Assembly (NCBI GenBank): GCA_964387355.1
Contig: CAYLWJ010000075.1
Coordinates: 1-27,841 of the forward strand
Direction: 5' to 3'
DNA: 27,841 nt
Source of the DNA: Calidifonticultor sp964387355
GTDB lineage: Bacteria; Actinomycetota; Humimicrobiia; Humimicrobiales; Humimicrobiaceae
The position numbers and the translations under genes are program-made. A model generated the notes under the pieces. That model was not told where the DNA came from, did not search any database, and saw only the letters and a list, made by a program, of their open reading frames with translations. The number at the start of each line of letters is the position of its first letter. Within the stretch, counting starts at the first letter, position 1. Below, in pieces: positions 14,778 through 22,973 of the stretch.

Positions 14778-15524
14778 TTATAAATTATAATTGAACTTTC
14801 TTATGATTATATTGCCAAAATTTTCAAATTGAATAATATCTATGTCTTCATTTTTATATAATTCTAAAATTGATAAAAAACATATAATTTTATCAATTAA
14901 AAGTTTATAATTTTTTGTAATTTCTATAAAGGTTACTTCTTTTTTAGTTTCAACAATTTTTTTAATATTATTCATAGCATCTATTATTGTTATAGTAGCA
15001 TCTTCAATATGAACTTTTGATAAATCTATTGTAAATTCGGTTTTTTTCAATAGCCTTGAGGCAATTTTATTTAAATTATCAATATTTAGATTATTTAAAA
15101 AATCAGGAATGGAATCTAGAAAATCTTCTTCTATAGCTGCTTCTCTTACAAAATAAACATTTTCTGATTCTTTTAATTTTAGGATATAATTTGCAGCTTT
15201 TTTATAGATAGAATATATTTTTTCACGTTCTTTTAAAAATTTTAAATCCTTATTATCCTGTGACTCTTCTTCTTCCCTTTTATTTTGTGATGGAATAATG
15301 GAGTTAGCTTTAATTTCAAGAAGTAAAGTCGCAATATATAAAAATTCAGAAATAGTATCAAGCGGAGTGGAAATATTTATTTTAATATAATCTAAAAATC
15401 CTTGTATAATATCGTATATTTTTATTTGATATATATCTACCTTTTTTCTATTTATTAATTCTAAAAGTAGATTTATTGGTCCCTTAAATTCATTATAATT
15501 TACAATATATTCAACTTTTAACAC
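14778..15524 (-). CDS. scpA: Segregation and condensation protein A
   Basis: A 248-residue kleisin bridging the SMC heads. The N-terminal F-x-G-P-I-N-L-L-L-E-L-I at about 13-24 and D-I-Y-Q-I-K-I-Y-D-I are typical, as is E-F-L-Y-I-A-T-L-L-L-E-I-K-A in the SMC-neck-binding helix. The C-terminal winged helix (about 175-248) contacts the other SMC head. GTG start with AGGGA about 10 bases upstream. It begins 19 bases after trpS. In many actinobacteria a parA gene precedes scpA; here trpS and an M50 protease stand in that position. Confidence 0.94.
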   Translation of the reverse strand: MLKVEYIVNYNEFKGPINLLLELINRKKVDIYQIKIYDIIQGFLDYIKINISTPLDTISEFLYIATLLLEIKANSIIPSQNKREEEESQDNKDLKFLKEREKIYSIYKKAANYILKLKESENVYFVREAAIEEDFLDSIPDFLNNLNIDNLNKIASRLLKKTEFTIDLSKVHIEDATITIIDAMNNIKKIVETKKEVTFIEITKNYKLLIDKIICFLSILELYKNEDIDIIQFENFGNIIIRKFNYNL

Positions 15525-15543
15525 AATTTATATTCCCTGTTTT

Positions 15544-16551
15544 TTAATCAATTCCCATTTTCTTTCGAACTTCTTGTATTGTTTTTGAAGCAACTTTTCT
15601 AACATTTTTTGCACTACTTTCTAAAATATCATAAATGATATTTATATCTTTTAATAACTGATTTCTTTTTTCCTGAAAATCTTCAAGTGTTATTGAAACT
15701 TTTTTTGAAATTTCATCTTTACATTCAATACAACCAATTTTCCCACTTTTACACCTTTTGGTAATTTCTTCTATGATGTCATTTTTATATATCTTATAAA
15801 AGTAGAAAACATTGCAAATATCCGGGTGACCTGGATCTGTTGGATGTATTCTTTGAGGATCAGTAATCATCTGTCTAAATTTTTTTTTAATGATTTGAGG
15901 CTCATCTGATAAGAAGATAGCATTATTATAGCTTTTTGACATTTTTCTTCCATCAATTCCAGGTACTCTTGTTGCATCTGAAAGCAATTCAGTTGGTTCT
16001 TTAAAATAATTTCCATAAAGAAAATTAAATCTTCTAGCTATTTCACGTGTTATTTCTAAATGAGGAAGCTGGTCTTCGCCAACAGGGATTATATCTGCAT
16101 TAACAATTAAAATATCTGCAGCCATTAAAACAGGATAAGATAAGAAACCGAGTGTTGACAAATCTTTAGTTTTAATTTGTTTTATCTGTTCTTTGTAAGT
16201 AGGGCATCTTTCTAACCATGATAAAGGTGTTATCATTGAAAAGTATAAAAACAGTTCTGCTATTTCCGGAATATCAGATTGCCTGTAAAGATTGGTTTTT
16301 TTAGGGTCTATACCAAGTGCAATTAAATCAGTTGCACACTCTATTAAATTTTTTTTGATTTCCTTTGGATTTTGATAATCTGTAGACAATGCATGCCAAT
16401 CTACAAGAAAAAAATAATTTTCATATTCGTCCTGATATTTAAGCATATTTTTTATATTCCCATGTAGATGGCCTAATGTAAGTTTACCTGTAGGTCTAAA
16501 GCCGGTAAGCATAATTTTTTTTACTTTGTTTTCTGGGTGTTTTTCTTCCAT
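15544..16551 (-). CDS. trpS: Tryptophanyl-tRNA synthetase with a Thermotoga-like Fe-S cysteine motif
   Basis: A 335-residue class I aminoacyl-tRNA synthetase. The HIGH-type motif is T-L-G-H at 25-28 within G-K-L-T-L-G-H-L-H-G-N, and K-M-S-K-S lies at 203-207. Four cysteines C246, C267, C274 and C277 are spaced C-x20-C-x6-C-x2-C, very close to the C-x22-C-x6-C-x2-C that binds a [4Fe-4S] cluster in Thermotoga maritima TrpRS; in that enzyme the cluster sits near the anticodon-binding part. A cluster here is inferred. ATG start with GGAG 5 bases upstream. It stands between the M50 protease and scpA; no tryptophan-controlled leader is visible. Confidence 0.96.
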   Translation of the reverse strand: MEEKHPENKVKKIMLTGFRPTGKLTLGHLHGNIKNMLKYQDEYENYFFLVDWHALSTDYQNPKEIKKNLIECATDLIALGIDPKKTNLYRQSDIPEIAELFLYFSMITPLSWLERCPTYKEQIKQIKTKDLSTLGFLSYPVLMAADILIVNADIIPVGEDQLPHLEITREIARRFNFLYGNYFKEPTELLSDATRVPGIDGRKMSKSYNNAIFLSDEPQIIKKKFRQMITDPQRIHPTDPGHPDICNVFYFYKIYKNDIIEEITKRCKSGKIGCIECKDEISKKVSITLEDFQEKRNQLLKDINIIYDILESSAKNVRKVASKTIQEVRKKMGID

Positions 16552-16587
16552 TTCTACTCCATTTCAATTAATTTTTTATACCAAAAA

Positions 16588-17319
16588 TTACATTAGATAT
16601 TGCCACCATGTAAATGCTCTAAATATAAAATTTACAATAACAGAAGTAATCCCCCAAAATATTCTTCCTCCTAAGAATAAAATAATAAAAATAAAAATAA
16701 ATCCAAATCTTCCTATACTTAAATATTTATACATAGCTTCACCAGGTAAAAAAGTAGCAAGAATATTAGCTCCATCAAGTGGGGGAATAGGAATTAAATT
16801 AAATATTGCTAAAAATATATTAATATATATTGCGTTTATAAATATTTGATTTAAAATCGCCACAGCTTGCTGTCCAAAACTAGTGCCTGAGAGTGAAGAT
16901 GCATCAATTAATACAAAGTTAACAGTTTTTAAAATATATATAAACAATCCATATAAACATCCAAGTAAAAAGGCAACTATAATATTTGTTAATGGACCTG
17001 CAAGCGAAGAATATCTTATTCCCTTTCTAAAACTTCTAAAATAACCAGGATTTATTGGTACTGGTTTTGCATAACCAAAAACGATACCGCTTCTTAACAA
17101 TATTAATAAAACAGGAAGCAATATGCTGCCAAAAATATCAATATGGGCAATTGGATTTAATGTTAACCTGCCTAAATTTCTAGCTGTTGGGTCTCCTGAC
17201 TTAAAAGCAATATATCCATGCGCTACTTCATGTAAAACAACTCCTAAATAAAGCCCAGGTATAACTACTATAAGCTGTCTTAAAAAACTTAAAAATTCTA
17301 TTCCTAAGTTACTTAGCAT
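16588..17319 (-). CDS. Site-2-type M50 membrane metalloprotease
   Basis: A 243-residue integral membrane protein with five or six hydrophobic segments. The zinc site is H-E-V-A-H (H30, E31, H34) in the first transmembrane region, with the third ligand in the N-L-I-P-I-P-P-L-D-G segment (D182). It has no PDZ or CBS domain, so it belongs to the short YwhC-like M50 group often found near trpS and scpA. Substrates are not known. ATG start with AAAGG about 9 bases upstream. It starts after the 407-bp repeat-bearing spacer behind xerD, so it may head an M50-trpS-scpA-scpB-rluB unit. Confidence 0.92.
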   Translation of the reverse strand: MLSNLGIEFLSFLRQLIVVIPGLYLGVVLHEVAHGYIAFKSGDPTARNLGRLTLNPIAHIDIFGSILLPVLLILLRSGIVFGYAKPVPINPGYFRSFRKGIRYSSLAGPLTNIIVAFLLGCLYGLFIYILKTVNFVLIDASSLSGTSFGQQAVAILNQIFINAIYINIFLAIFNLIPIPPLDGANILATFLPGEAMYKYLSIGRFGFIFIFIILFLGGRIFWGITSVIVNFIFRAFTWWQYLM

Positions 17320-17726
17320 AATAAAAACCTTTACTATTATTTAATTATTTACCATTCTTTATTATTCTTTACTATTTATTATTTGTATATAATATTTACA
17401 ATATTAACATTATTGTAATTGTTGTTGTTTTTTTGTTATTGTTAATCTTTATTAGTTATTGTCGTTACTGACATTATCGTTAATCGTCATTAGTTATTGT
17501 CGTTACCATTATAATCGTTAATCGTCATTAGTTCTTTTTCTTATTATTTATTATTGTTATTACCATTAGTAGTGATTAAGCTATTATTGTTAATAGTTAT
17601 TACCTTTATTATCGTTATGGCATTAAAAAATTTATTTCTTAAAACTATTTAATAACTAGTATACCTTATCAAAAAATATTAAAAATGCAATCAGTTGTTT
17701 AATTTTATTTACTTAATCTTATTTTT
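17320..17726. other. 407-bp non-coding spacer between xerD and the M50 gene
   Basis: No gene is supported on either strand. The sequence is low-complexity T/A with scattered G and C in short words such as ATTGTTA, CGTTA and ATTAGT, and it includes a 38-bp tandem repeat (17451-17526). I see no cloverleaf, no GC-rich hairpin with T-run and no convincing two-part promoter. A minus-strand TATAAT at 17513-17508 lacks a matching -35. Confidence 0.7.
17451..17526. repeat. 2 x 38-bp imperfect tandem repeat
   Basis: Units at 17451-17488 and 17489-17526 share their first 18 and last 12 or so bases, differing only in a small block in the middle. A third unit begins at 17527 (ATTAGTT) and decays. Related degenerate words extend to about 17400 and 17605. 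Each unit has two CGTTA words. Confidence 0.85.
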
Positions 17727-18674
17727 TTAATCTTTTTTTATCTTATCTTTTTCTGCAGGGTGATATTTAAAATAAACTTCTTTTAAGTAATCCTGATTTA
17801 AATTAGTATATATTTCAGTAGTTGAAATACTGCTGTGTCCAAGCAGTTCCTGAACAATTCTTAAATCCGCACCACTTTCAATCATATGTGTTGCAAAACT
17901 ATGTCTAAAAATATGAGGATAAATATTTTTAGCAATGTTAAATTTTTTAAAATATTTTTTTAATATTTTCCAAAATCCTTGTCTTGTTAATTTAGAGCCA
18001 TTTTTATTTAAAAAAACAAACTCACTTTTCTTTTCTCTTTCTATATTAAATCTATCAACTTTTATGTATTTTTCTAAAAATTCTGCAGCTTTACTCCCTA
18101 AAGGTGTAATACGAATTTTTCCACCTTTACCAACAAACCTAATAATTTTTTCCTCAAAATCTATTTGCGACAATTTTAAATTTACTAATTCACTTACCCT
18201 TATTCCACAACTGTATAAGACTTCAAACATTGCCCTGTCTCTGCTCTGTAAACTTGTTGAGTAAGGTATTAAATTTAAAAATTTTTCAACTTCATGCTGA
18301 TCCAATATCTTTATTTCCCTCATTGCTGTCTTAGGATTTTTAACAGATAAAAATGGATTTTGCTTAATTAAATTACTTCTTAATAAAAATTTATAAAAAC
18401 TTCTTAAACTTGATAAAATTCTACAAACCGATGTATCTTTTTGTGTTTTAAAAAGTTCTTGGATAAATTCAGTAATAATAGCACGGCTAATACCTTCATA
18501 ATTTTCTATATTTTTAATCTTAAGATATTCTATAAATTTAATTAAATCTCTTTTATAGCTTTCAATAGTATTTTCACTAAGCTGTTTTTCAAACTTTAAA
18601 AAATCTAAAAAATTTTCAGCAATATTTACTAAATTCTGGCTGTTTTTAATTTTTATATTTTCTTCCTTTATCAT
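17727..18674 (-). CDS. xerD: Tyrosine recombinase XerD
   Basis: A 315-residue recombinase that resolves chromosome dimers at dif. The N-terminal core-binding domain covers about 18-105. The catalytic set is complete: R159 in C-G-I-R-V-S-E-L, K183 in G-K-G-G-K, H254 and R257 in H-I-F-R-H-S-F-A-T-H, H280 in L-L-G-H-S-S, and nucleophile Y289. The position next to NUDIX and close to scpA is that of the chromosomal xerD of actinobacteria and not that of an integrase; no attachment-site duplication is seen. A basic tail follows the tyrosine. ATG start without visible ribosome binding site. Confidence 0.94.
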   Translation of the reverse strand: MIKEENIKIKNSQNLVNIAENFLDFLKFEKQLSENTIESYKRDLIKFIEYLKIKNIENYEGISRAIITEFIQELFKTQKDTSVCRILSSLRSFYKFLLRSNLIKQNPFLSVKNPKTAMREIKILDQHEVEKFLNLIPYSTSLQSRDRAMFEVLYSCGIRVSELVNLKLSQIDFEEKIIRFVGKGGKIRITPLGSKAAEFLEKYIKVDRFNIEREKKSEFVFLNKNGSKLTRQGFWKILKKYFKKFNIAKNIYPHIFRHSFATHMIESGADLRIVQELLGHSSISTTEIYTNLNQDYLKEVYFKYHPAEKDKIKKD

Positions 18675-18723
18675 GCTTAATTTAAATTTTAAAACAATTT
18701 AATTAAATAAACTTAAAATAAAC

Positions 18724-19293
18724 TTAAACTAAAAATTTTGCAAAAAGTATCCCAATTATCGTCTTTGCATCTGTAATTTGACCATTTTTAATCATTTCTA
18801 TACATTCATCCATTGATGCTTTAAAAACATGTAAAAACTCATCATGGTCAGGATTATTATCCTTTTCTATAAAATCTGTTGCCATATATATTTCCATTAA
18901 CTCATCAGAAAAGCCTGGAGAAGTATATATTGTAACTAAATGTTTAATTTTTCCATTAACCACGCCCACCTCTTCATAAAGCTCTCTTTTAGCACATTCA
19001 ATTGGTGGTTCTTTTGTATCCAATTTACCAGCAGGTATTTCTATTAATACTTTCTTTATTGGATATCTAAACTGTTTTACTAAAATTATGCTGCCATTGC
19101 TACAAACAGGAACAACTGCAACCGCACCTGGATGTGAAACTTTTTCTCTTGTAGCACTTTTTAAATTTGGAAGCAAAACCTTATCAAAAAAAACATTTAA
19201 AATTTGTCCGCTAAAAACCAGTTTAGACTCAATAGTTTTTTCCTGAAATTTTTCATATAAAATTTTATTATCATCAAATATATCATTATTCAT
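18724..19293 (-). CDS. NUDIX hydrolase, ADP-ribose pyrophosphatase type
   Basis: A 189-residue hydrolase with a complete Nudix box at 89-111 (G89, E95, R103-E104, E107-E108, G110). The preceding V-K-Q-F-R-Y-P and E-I-P-A-G-K fit the ADP-ribose pyrophosphatase group, which splits ADP-ribose to AMP and ribose-5-phosphate. The gene sits between pyrG and xerD as in mycobacteria (Rv1700, an ADP-ribose hydrolase), which supports this reading. ATG start with AAAGGA about 8 bases upstream. The exact substrate is inferred. Confidence 0.93.
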   Translation of the reverse strand: MNNDIFDDNKILYEKFQEKTIESKLVFSGQILNVFFDKVLLPNLKSATREKVSHPGAVAVVPVCSNGSIILVKQFRYPIKKVLIEIPAGKLDTKEPPIECAKRELYEEVGVVNGKIKHLVTIYTSPGFSDELMEIYMATDFIEKDNNPDHDEFLHVFKASMDECIEMIKNGQITDAKTIIGILFAKFLV

Positions 19294-19344
19294 TAGTTTT
19301 TCCTTTCTGTTTTTCTTTCTTGGCTTTAAAAAAAATTAAATTTT

Positions 19345-20586
19345 TTAAATTTTTACTGTACAAAGCTCCAATATTAATAATACTAAATTTTTTAATTGGT
19401 TTAATTTTACATATTCTTTATTTGAATGTATTTTTTCCATGCCTGAAGATAAATTAACTGCACTCTTACCTCTTGAGTTTAAAATATTTATATCGCTTCC
19501 ACCACCTGTTGAAATTATTTTTGGCTTTTTCCCAATATTATTAATTGCTTTTACTGCTAACTGCATACAGGGTTCGGTTTCTTCAATAAAAAAGCCATTG
19601 TATTCTCTTTTACTCTTAATATTTATCTTTGCGCCATACTCTGTTACTGATTCTATAAAAATATTTTTAATATTAGCAGTAACTTCATTTAACTTCTCCT
19701 CGTTTAAACTTCTAGCTTCAGCTTTTATTATTGCATTATCAGGAACAATATTTGTAGCGACACCACCATTTATAACACCAATATTATAAGTAGTATCCTT
19801 ATCAACCCTACCTGGGTTTAACCTAGCAATTGCATTAGCTGCAGCTTTAATAGCATTTATACCCTTTTCTGGTTCTGCACCTGCATGAGCAGATTTGCCT
19901 TTAACTTCAATTTCAAAAGTATTATGATAGGGCGCTTGATTAAAAATTGTGCCAACATCACCTTCACCATCAAAGACAAAGCCAAATTTTGGCTTTATAC
20001 TTTTCACATTTAAATATTTAGCCCCAAGAACTCCTATTTCTTCAGCAACAGTAAAAATAAAATATAAATCTCTGGTTTTTATTGAATGTTCTATTATTAT
20101 GTTTACAGCTTCTATTATTGCAGCAATTGCTACTTTATCATCTCCACCTAATATACTTTTTTTATCTTTATTAAAAAATTTACCATTATTAAATACAGGT
20201 ATTAAATCGCCTTTTATAGCTACAGTATCCATATGTGCCATTAAAAATATTGAATTTACTAAACTATCAATTTTTAAATGATTTTGAAAAGAACCAATTA
20301 AATTACCTGCATTTCCATTTATCTTCAAGCCAGTATTATCCTCTTCTAATACAATATTAAATTCTTTAAATTTTTTAATTAAATATTCAGAAATTAATTT
20401 TTCTTGAAGTGATGGACTTTTTATTTTTAATAAATCTAAAAAAGTGTTTATAAGTCTTTCTTCTTTTATTAAATTTTTAAAAATACTTTCTTTATAAATT
20501 TTATTGTTTGTAGTTTTATTATTTTTGTTATTATCTGATGTGTTATTATCTGATGTGTTAAAATATGAATTATTTTTATTATTCAT
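19345..20586 (-). CDS. M20-family peptidase, PepT-like
   Basis: A 413-residue zinc-dependent exopeptidase. Metal-binding residues are seen at H118 and D120 (A-H-M-D-T), the bridging D150 in G-G-D-D-K, E182-E183 in A-E-E-I-G, an aspartate in F-V-F-D-G-E-G, and a late histidine in E-K-I-H-S-N. A dimerisation domain lies between. It resembles tripeptidase-type peptidases of Firmicutes. The N-terminal 35 residues are Asn-rich and variable, with a 15-bp tandem repeat. The start codon overlaps the DUF1461 stop (ATGA), and AAGGG lies about 8 bases upstream, so the two are coupled. Tripeptide specificity is not proven. Confidence 0.88.
   Translation of the reverse strand: MNNKNNSYFNTSDNNTSDNNKNNKTTNNKIYKESIFKNLIKEERLINTFLDLLKIKSPSLQEKLISEYLIKKFKEFNIVLEEDNTGLKINGNAGNLIGSFQNHLKIDSLVNSIFLMAHMDTVAIKGDLIPVFNNGKFFNKDKKSILGGDDKVAIAAIIEAVNIIIEHSIKTRDLYFIFTVAEEIGVLGAKYLNVKSIKPKFGFVFDGEGDVGTIFNQAPYHNTFEIEVKGKSAHAGAEPEKGINAIKAAANAIARLNPGRVDKDTTYNIGVINGGVATNIVPDNAIIKAEARSLNEEKLNEVTANIKNIFIESVTEYGAKINIKSKREYNGFFIEETEPCMQLAVKAINNIGKKPKIISTGGGSDINILNSRGKSAVNLSSGMEKIHSNKEYVKLNQLKNLVLLILELCTVKI
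20527..20560. repeat. 15-bp tandem repeat in the peptidase N-terminus
   Basis: Two identical 15-base units (20527-20541, 20542-20556) plus four bases of a third encode the doubled N-T-S-D-N at residues about 10-20 of the M20 peptidase. The frame is kept. Confidence 0.85.
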
Positions 20587-21320
20587 TTTTTGCCCTTACT
20601 GTTATTTTTAATCATTTCTAATTTTTTTATTTTTTCAAATTTATTAACAAAAATTAAGCAAATTATTGGAATTATAAGAAATATTACAGAAATAATAAAA
20701 GAAGAAACTACCAATTTAAAGAAAAAATCATAAAAAAAACCAAAAGGAAAAATTGTAATTATTAATGCCGTTTGATCAAACGTCCAGTTACCCTGAGGAA
20801 AAAATAAAAAATGAAACTTTTCAAATGTATCTGAAAAATTATTACCAAGAAAATAAAGAAAAACAATGAAAAAAATCATAAAAATAGATGAAGAAATAAA
20901 AATTAAACAAATTTTTTTTAAATATAATATATATTTTTTCCTATATAAAACTAATAAAATTAACAAAAAAATAAAAAATAAAACACAAGAGCTATAAAAA
21001 ATAGTTAAAATTTTTTTCAATAAAATTCTTACATCATCTAAATGACTTATCTCTTTTTTAGTAAAATATGCATGTCCACTTTTTAAATTAAACACTTCAA
21101 ATGGTTTATTTGTCCTAAAAAAATTAAAAACATCATTAGTAATTTTTTTTACATCGTCTTTGTCTAATAATTCATAAACATTATTTTTTTCGTATAATAA
21201 ATTATAAAATTTAAAGTTATATAAATAATACCTTAGTGGCAAAAAAAGTATTATTACAATTAATAACAAAATATTAATAAAGACCAATATTTTGGTAATA
21301 ATATTTTTAAATTTCTCCAT
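20583..21320 (-). CDS. DUF1461 (TIGR01906-like) integral membrane protein
   Basis: A 245-residue protein with about four transmembrane segments: about 10-32, 110-126, 132-154 and 205-230. The long extracytoplasmic loop after segment 1 carries the family's most recognisable part, with F-T-K-K-E-I-S-H-L-D-D-V-R just before segment 2. The family is found in Firmicutes and Actinobacteria and has no known function. ATG start with GGAAAG about 8 bases upstream. It follows pyrG after 48 bp that include an 11-bp hairpin, and overlaps the peptidase gene by four bases. Confidence 0.78.
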   Translation of the reverse strand: MEKFKNIITKILVFINILLLIVIILFLPLRYYLYNFKFYNLLYEKNNVYELLDKDDVKKITNDVFNFFRTNKPFEVFNLKSGHAYFTKKEISHLDDVRILLKKILTIFYSSCVLFFIFLLILLVLYRKKYILYLKKICLIFISSSIFMIFFIVFLYFLGNNFSDTFEKFHFLFFPQGNWTFDQTALIITIFPFGFFYDFFFKLVVSSFIISVIFLIIPIICLIFVNKFEKIKKLEMIKNNSKGKK

Positions 21321-21344
21321 TTAACTTTCCACTTAACTTTTTTG

Positions 21345-21372
21345 TTAAGACTTAAAAATTATTAAGTCTTAA
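21345..21372 (-). promoter_or_regulatory. Perfect 11-bp inverted repeat at the pyrG stop codon
   Basis: TTAAGACTTAA (21345-21355) and TTAAGTCTTAA (21362-21372) are perfect complements with a 6-base loop. The pyrG stop codon lies in the stem. On the minus strand the stem is followed by CAAAAAAG, not a T-run, so it is not a typical intrinsic terminator. An mRNA-stabilising or processing hairpin between pyrG and the DUF1461 gene is more likely. Confidence 0.6.
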
Positions 21373-22973
21373 GAGTTATTTATTGAAGCATTTATAAATT
21401 CTCTAAAGAGAGGATGTGGATTAATTGGTCTTGACTTAAACTCTGGATGAAATTGAACACCCAAAAACCAAGGATGGTCTTTAATTTCTACAATTTCCAC
21501 AAGATTTTTTTCCTCATAAATACCTGAGACAATCATTCCAGCTTCTTCAAGTAATTTTCTATAGCTATTATTTAATTCATATCTATGCCTATGCCTTTCA
21601 TAAACAAGACTTTTTAAATAAGCCTGATATGCTTTTGTATCTTTTTTTAATGTGCAAGGGTATCCGCCTAATCTCATTGTTCCACCTAAATTATCAATCT
21701 CTTTCTGCTCAGCCATTATATCAATAACAGGATTACTTGTATTTTCATCAAACTCAGAGCTATTTGCATCTTTTAGTCCTAAAACATTTCTTGAAAATTC
21801 TATTACAGCACATTGCATACCTAAACAAATTCCAAAAAATGGGATTTTATTTTCTCTAGCATACTTAATAGCATTTATTTTTCCATCTATTCCTCGAACA
21901 CCAAATCCTCCGGGAACTAATAAACCATTTATCTCATTAAATTCTTTTTCACAATCTTTTAAAGTTTCTAAATTCTCTGAATTTACCCATTTAATCTCAA
22001 TTTTTTTACCAAAATAATAACCTCCATGATTTAAAGCTTCTATAATACTTATATAAGAATCTCTTAAATTTGTATACTTTCCAACAATTGCAATTTTAAC
22101 GCTGCCTTTTAAATTATGAATTTTATCTATTAATTCTTTCCAATCTGAAAGCACAGGAGGTTTATACTTTAAATTAAGTTTATACATTACAATAGAATCA
22201 AAACCTTCTTCATATAAATTTAATGGCACCTCATAGATATGTTTTACATCTACTGCATCAATTATTGCTTCTTGTTCAATATCACAAAAAAGACTAATTT
22301 TAGCTTTTAAATCTTGACTTAATTTAACTTCACTTCTACACACAATTATATCTGGCTGTATACCTATGCTTCTTAATTCTTTAACACTATGCTGAGTAGG
22401 CTTAGTTTTTAATTCTTCAGATGTTCTTAAATATGGAACATAAGTAACATGAATGTATATTACATTTTCTTTACCTACATCTTTTTTAAACTGCCTTACT
22501 GCTTCAAGAAACGGCAGGCTTTCTATATCCCCGACAGTTCCACCAATTTCAGTAATTAATATATCTACTTTTTTTAAATCTAAAGTTTTTTTAATGCAAG
22601 ATTTTATTTCATCTGTAACATGAGGAATAACTTGTATTGTTTCACCAAGAAACGAGCCTCTCCTTTCTTTATCAATTACATTTTTATATATTTTCCCAGA
22701 AGTAAAATTATTGTATTTTGACAAATTTTCATCAATAAATCGTTCATAATGCCCTAGGTCTAGATCAGTTTCTCCACCATCTTCAGTTACAAAAACTTCA
22801 CCATGCTGAAAAGGGTTCATTGTGCCAGGATCTACATTTATGTAAGGGTCTAACTTTTGTATTGTTACTGAAAAACCACGTGACTTTAACAATCTTCCAA
22901 GTGAAGCAGCACAAATACCTTTCCCAAGTGATGAAAGAACCCCGCCTGTAATAAAAATAAATTTAGTTTCCAA
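21369..22973 (-). CDS. pyrG: CTP synthase
   Basis: A 534-residue enzyme that aminates UTP to CTP with glutamine and ATP. The synthetase domain starts with T-G-G-V-L-S-S-L-G-K-G (9-19). The glutamine amidotransferase domain (about 290-534) has its triad: C383 in G-I-C-L-G-M-Q, H509 and E511 in Q-F-H-P-E-F. Length is normal. TTG start: the protein begins L-E-T-K-F-I-F-I-T-G-G, aligned with family starts, and AAAGGA lies about 8 bases upstream inside the end of recN, which it overlaps by 11 bases. recN-pyrG adjacency fits actinobacteria, here without the steA and mctB genes between. Confidence 0.97.
   Translation of the reverse strand: METKFIFITGGVLSSLGKGICAASLGRLLKSRGFSVTIQKLDPYINVDPGTMNPFQHGEVFVTEDGGETDLDLGHYERFIDENLSKYNNFTSGKIYKNVIDKERRGSFLGETIQVIPHVTDEIKSCIKKTLDLKKVDILITEIGGTVGDIESLPFLEAVRQFKKDVGKENVIYIHVTYVPYLRTSEELKTKPTQHSVKELRSIGIQPDIIVCRSEVKLSQDLKAKISLFCDIEQEAIIDAVDVKHIYEVPLNLYEEGFDSIVMYKLNLKYKPPVLSDWKELIDKIHNLKGSVKIAIVGKYTNLRDSYISIIEALNHGGYYFGKKIEIKWVNSENLETLKDCEKEFNEINGLLVPGGFGVRGIDGKINAIKYARENKIPFFGICLGMQCAVIEFSRNVLGLKDANSSEFDENTSNPVIDIMAEQKEIDNLGGTMRLGGYPCTLKKDTKAYQAYLKSLVYERHRHRYELNNSYRKLLEEAGMIVSGIYEEKNLVEIVEIKDHPWFLGVQFHPEFKSRPINPHPLFREFINASINNS

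Noticed and set aside
17400..17605. CRISPR array
   Set aside because: Units are directly adjacent with no unique spacers, are AT-rich and imperfect, and no cas genes are present.
17727..18674. Phage or island integrase
   Set aside because: Position, full XerD motif set and absence of phage genes or attachment repeats fit the housekeeping recombinase.
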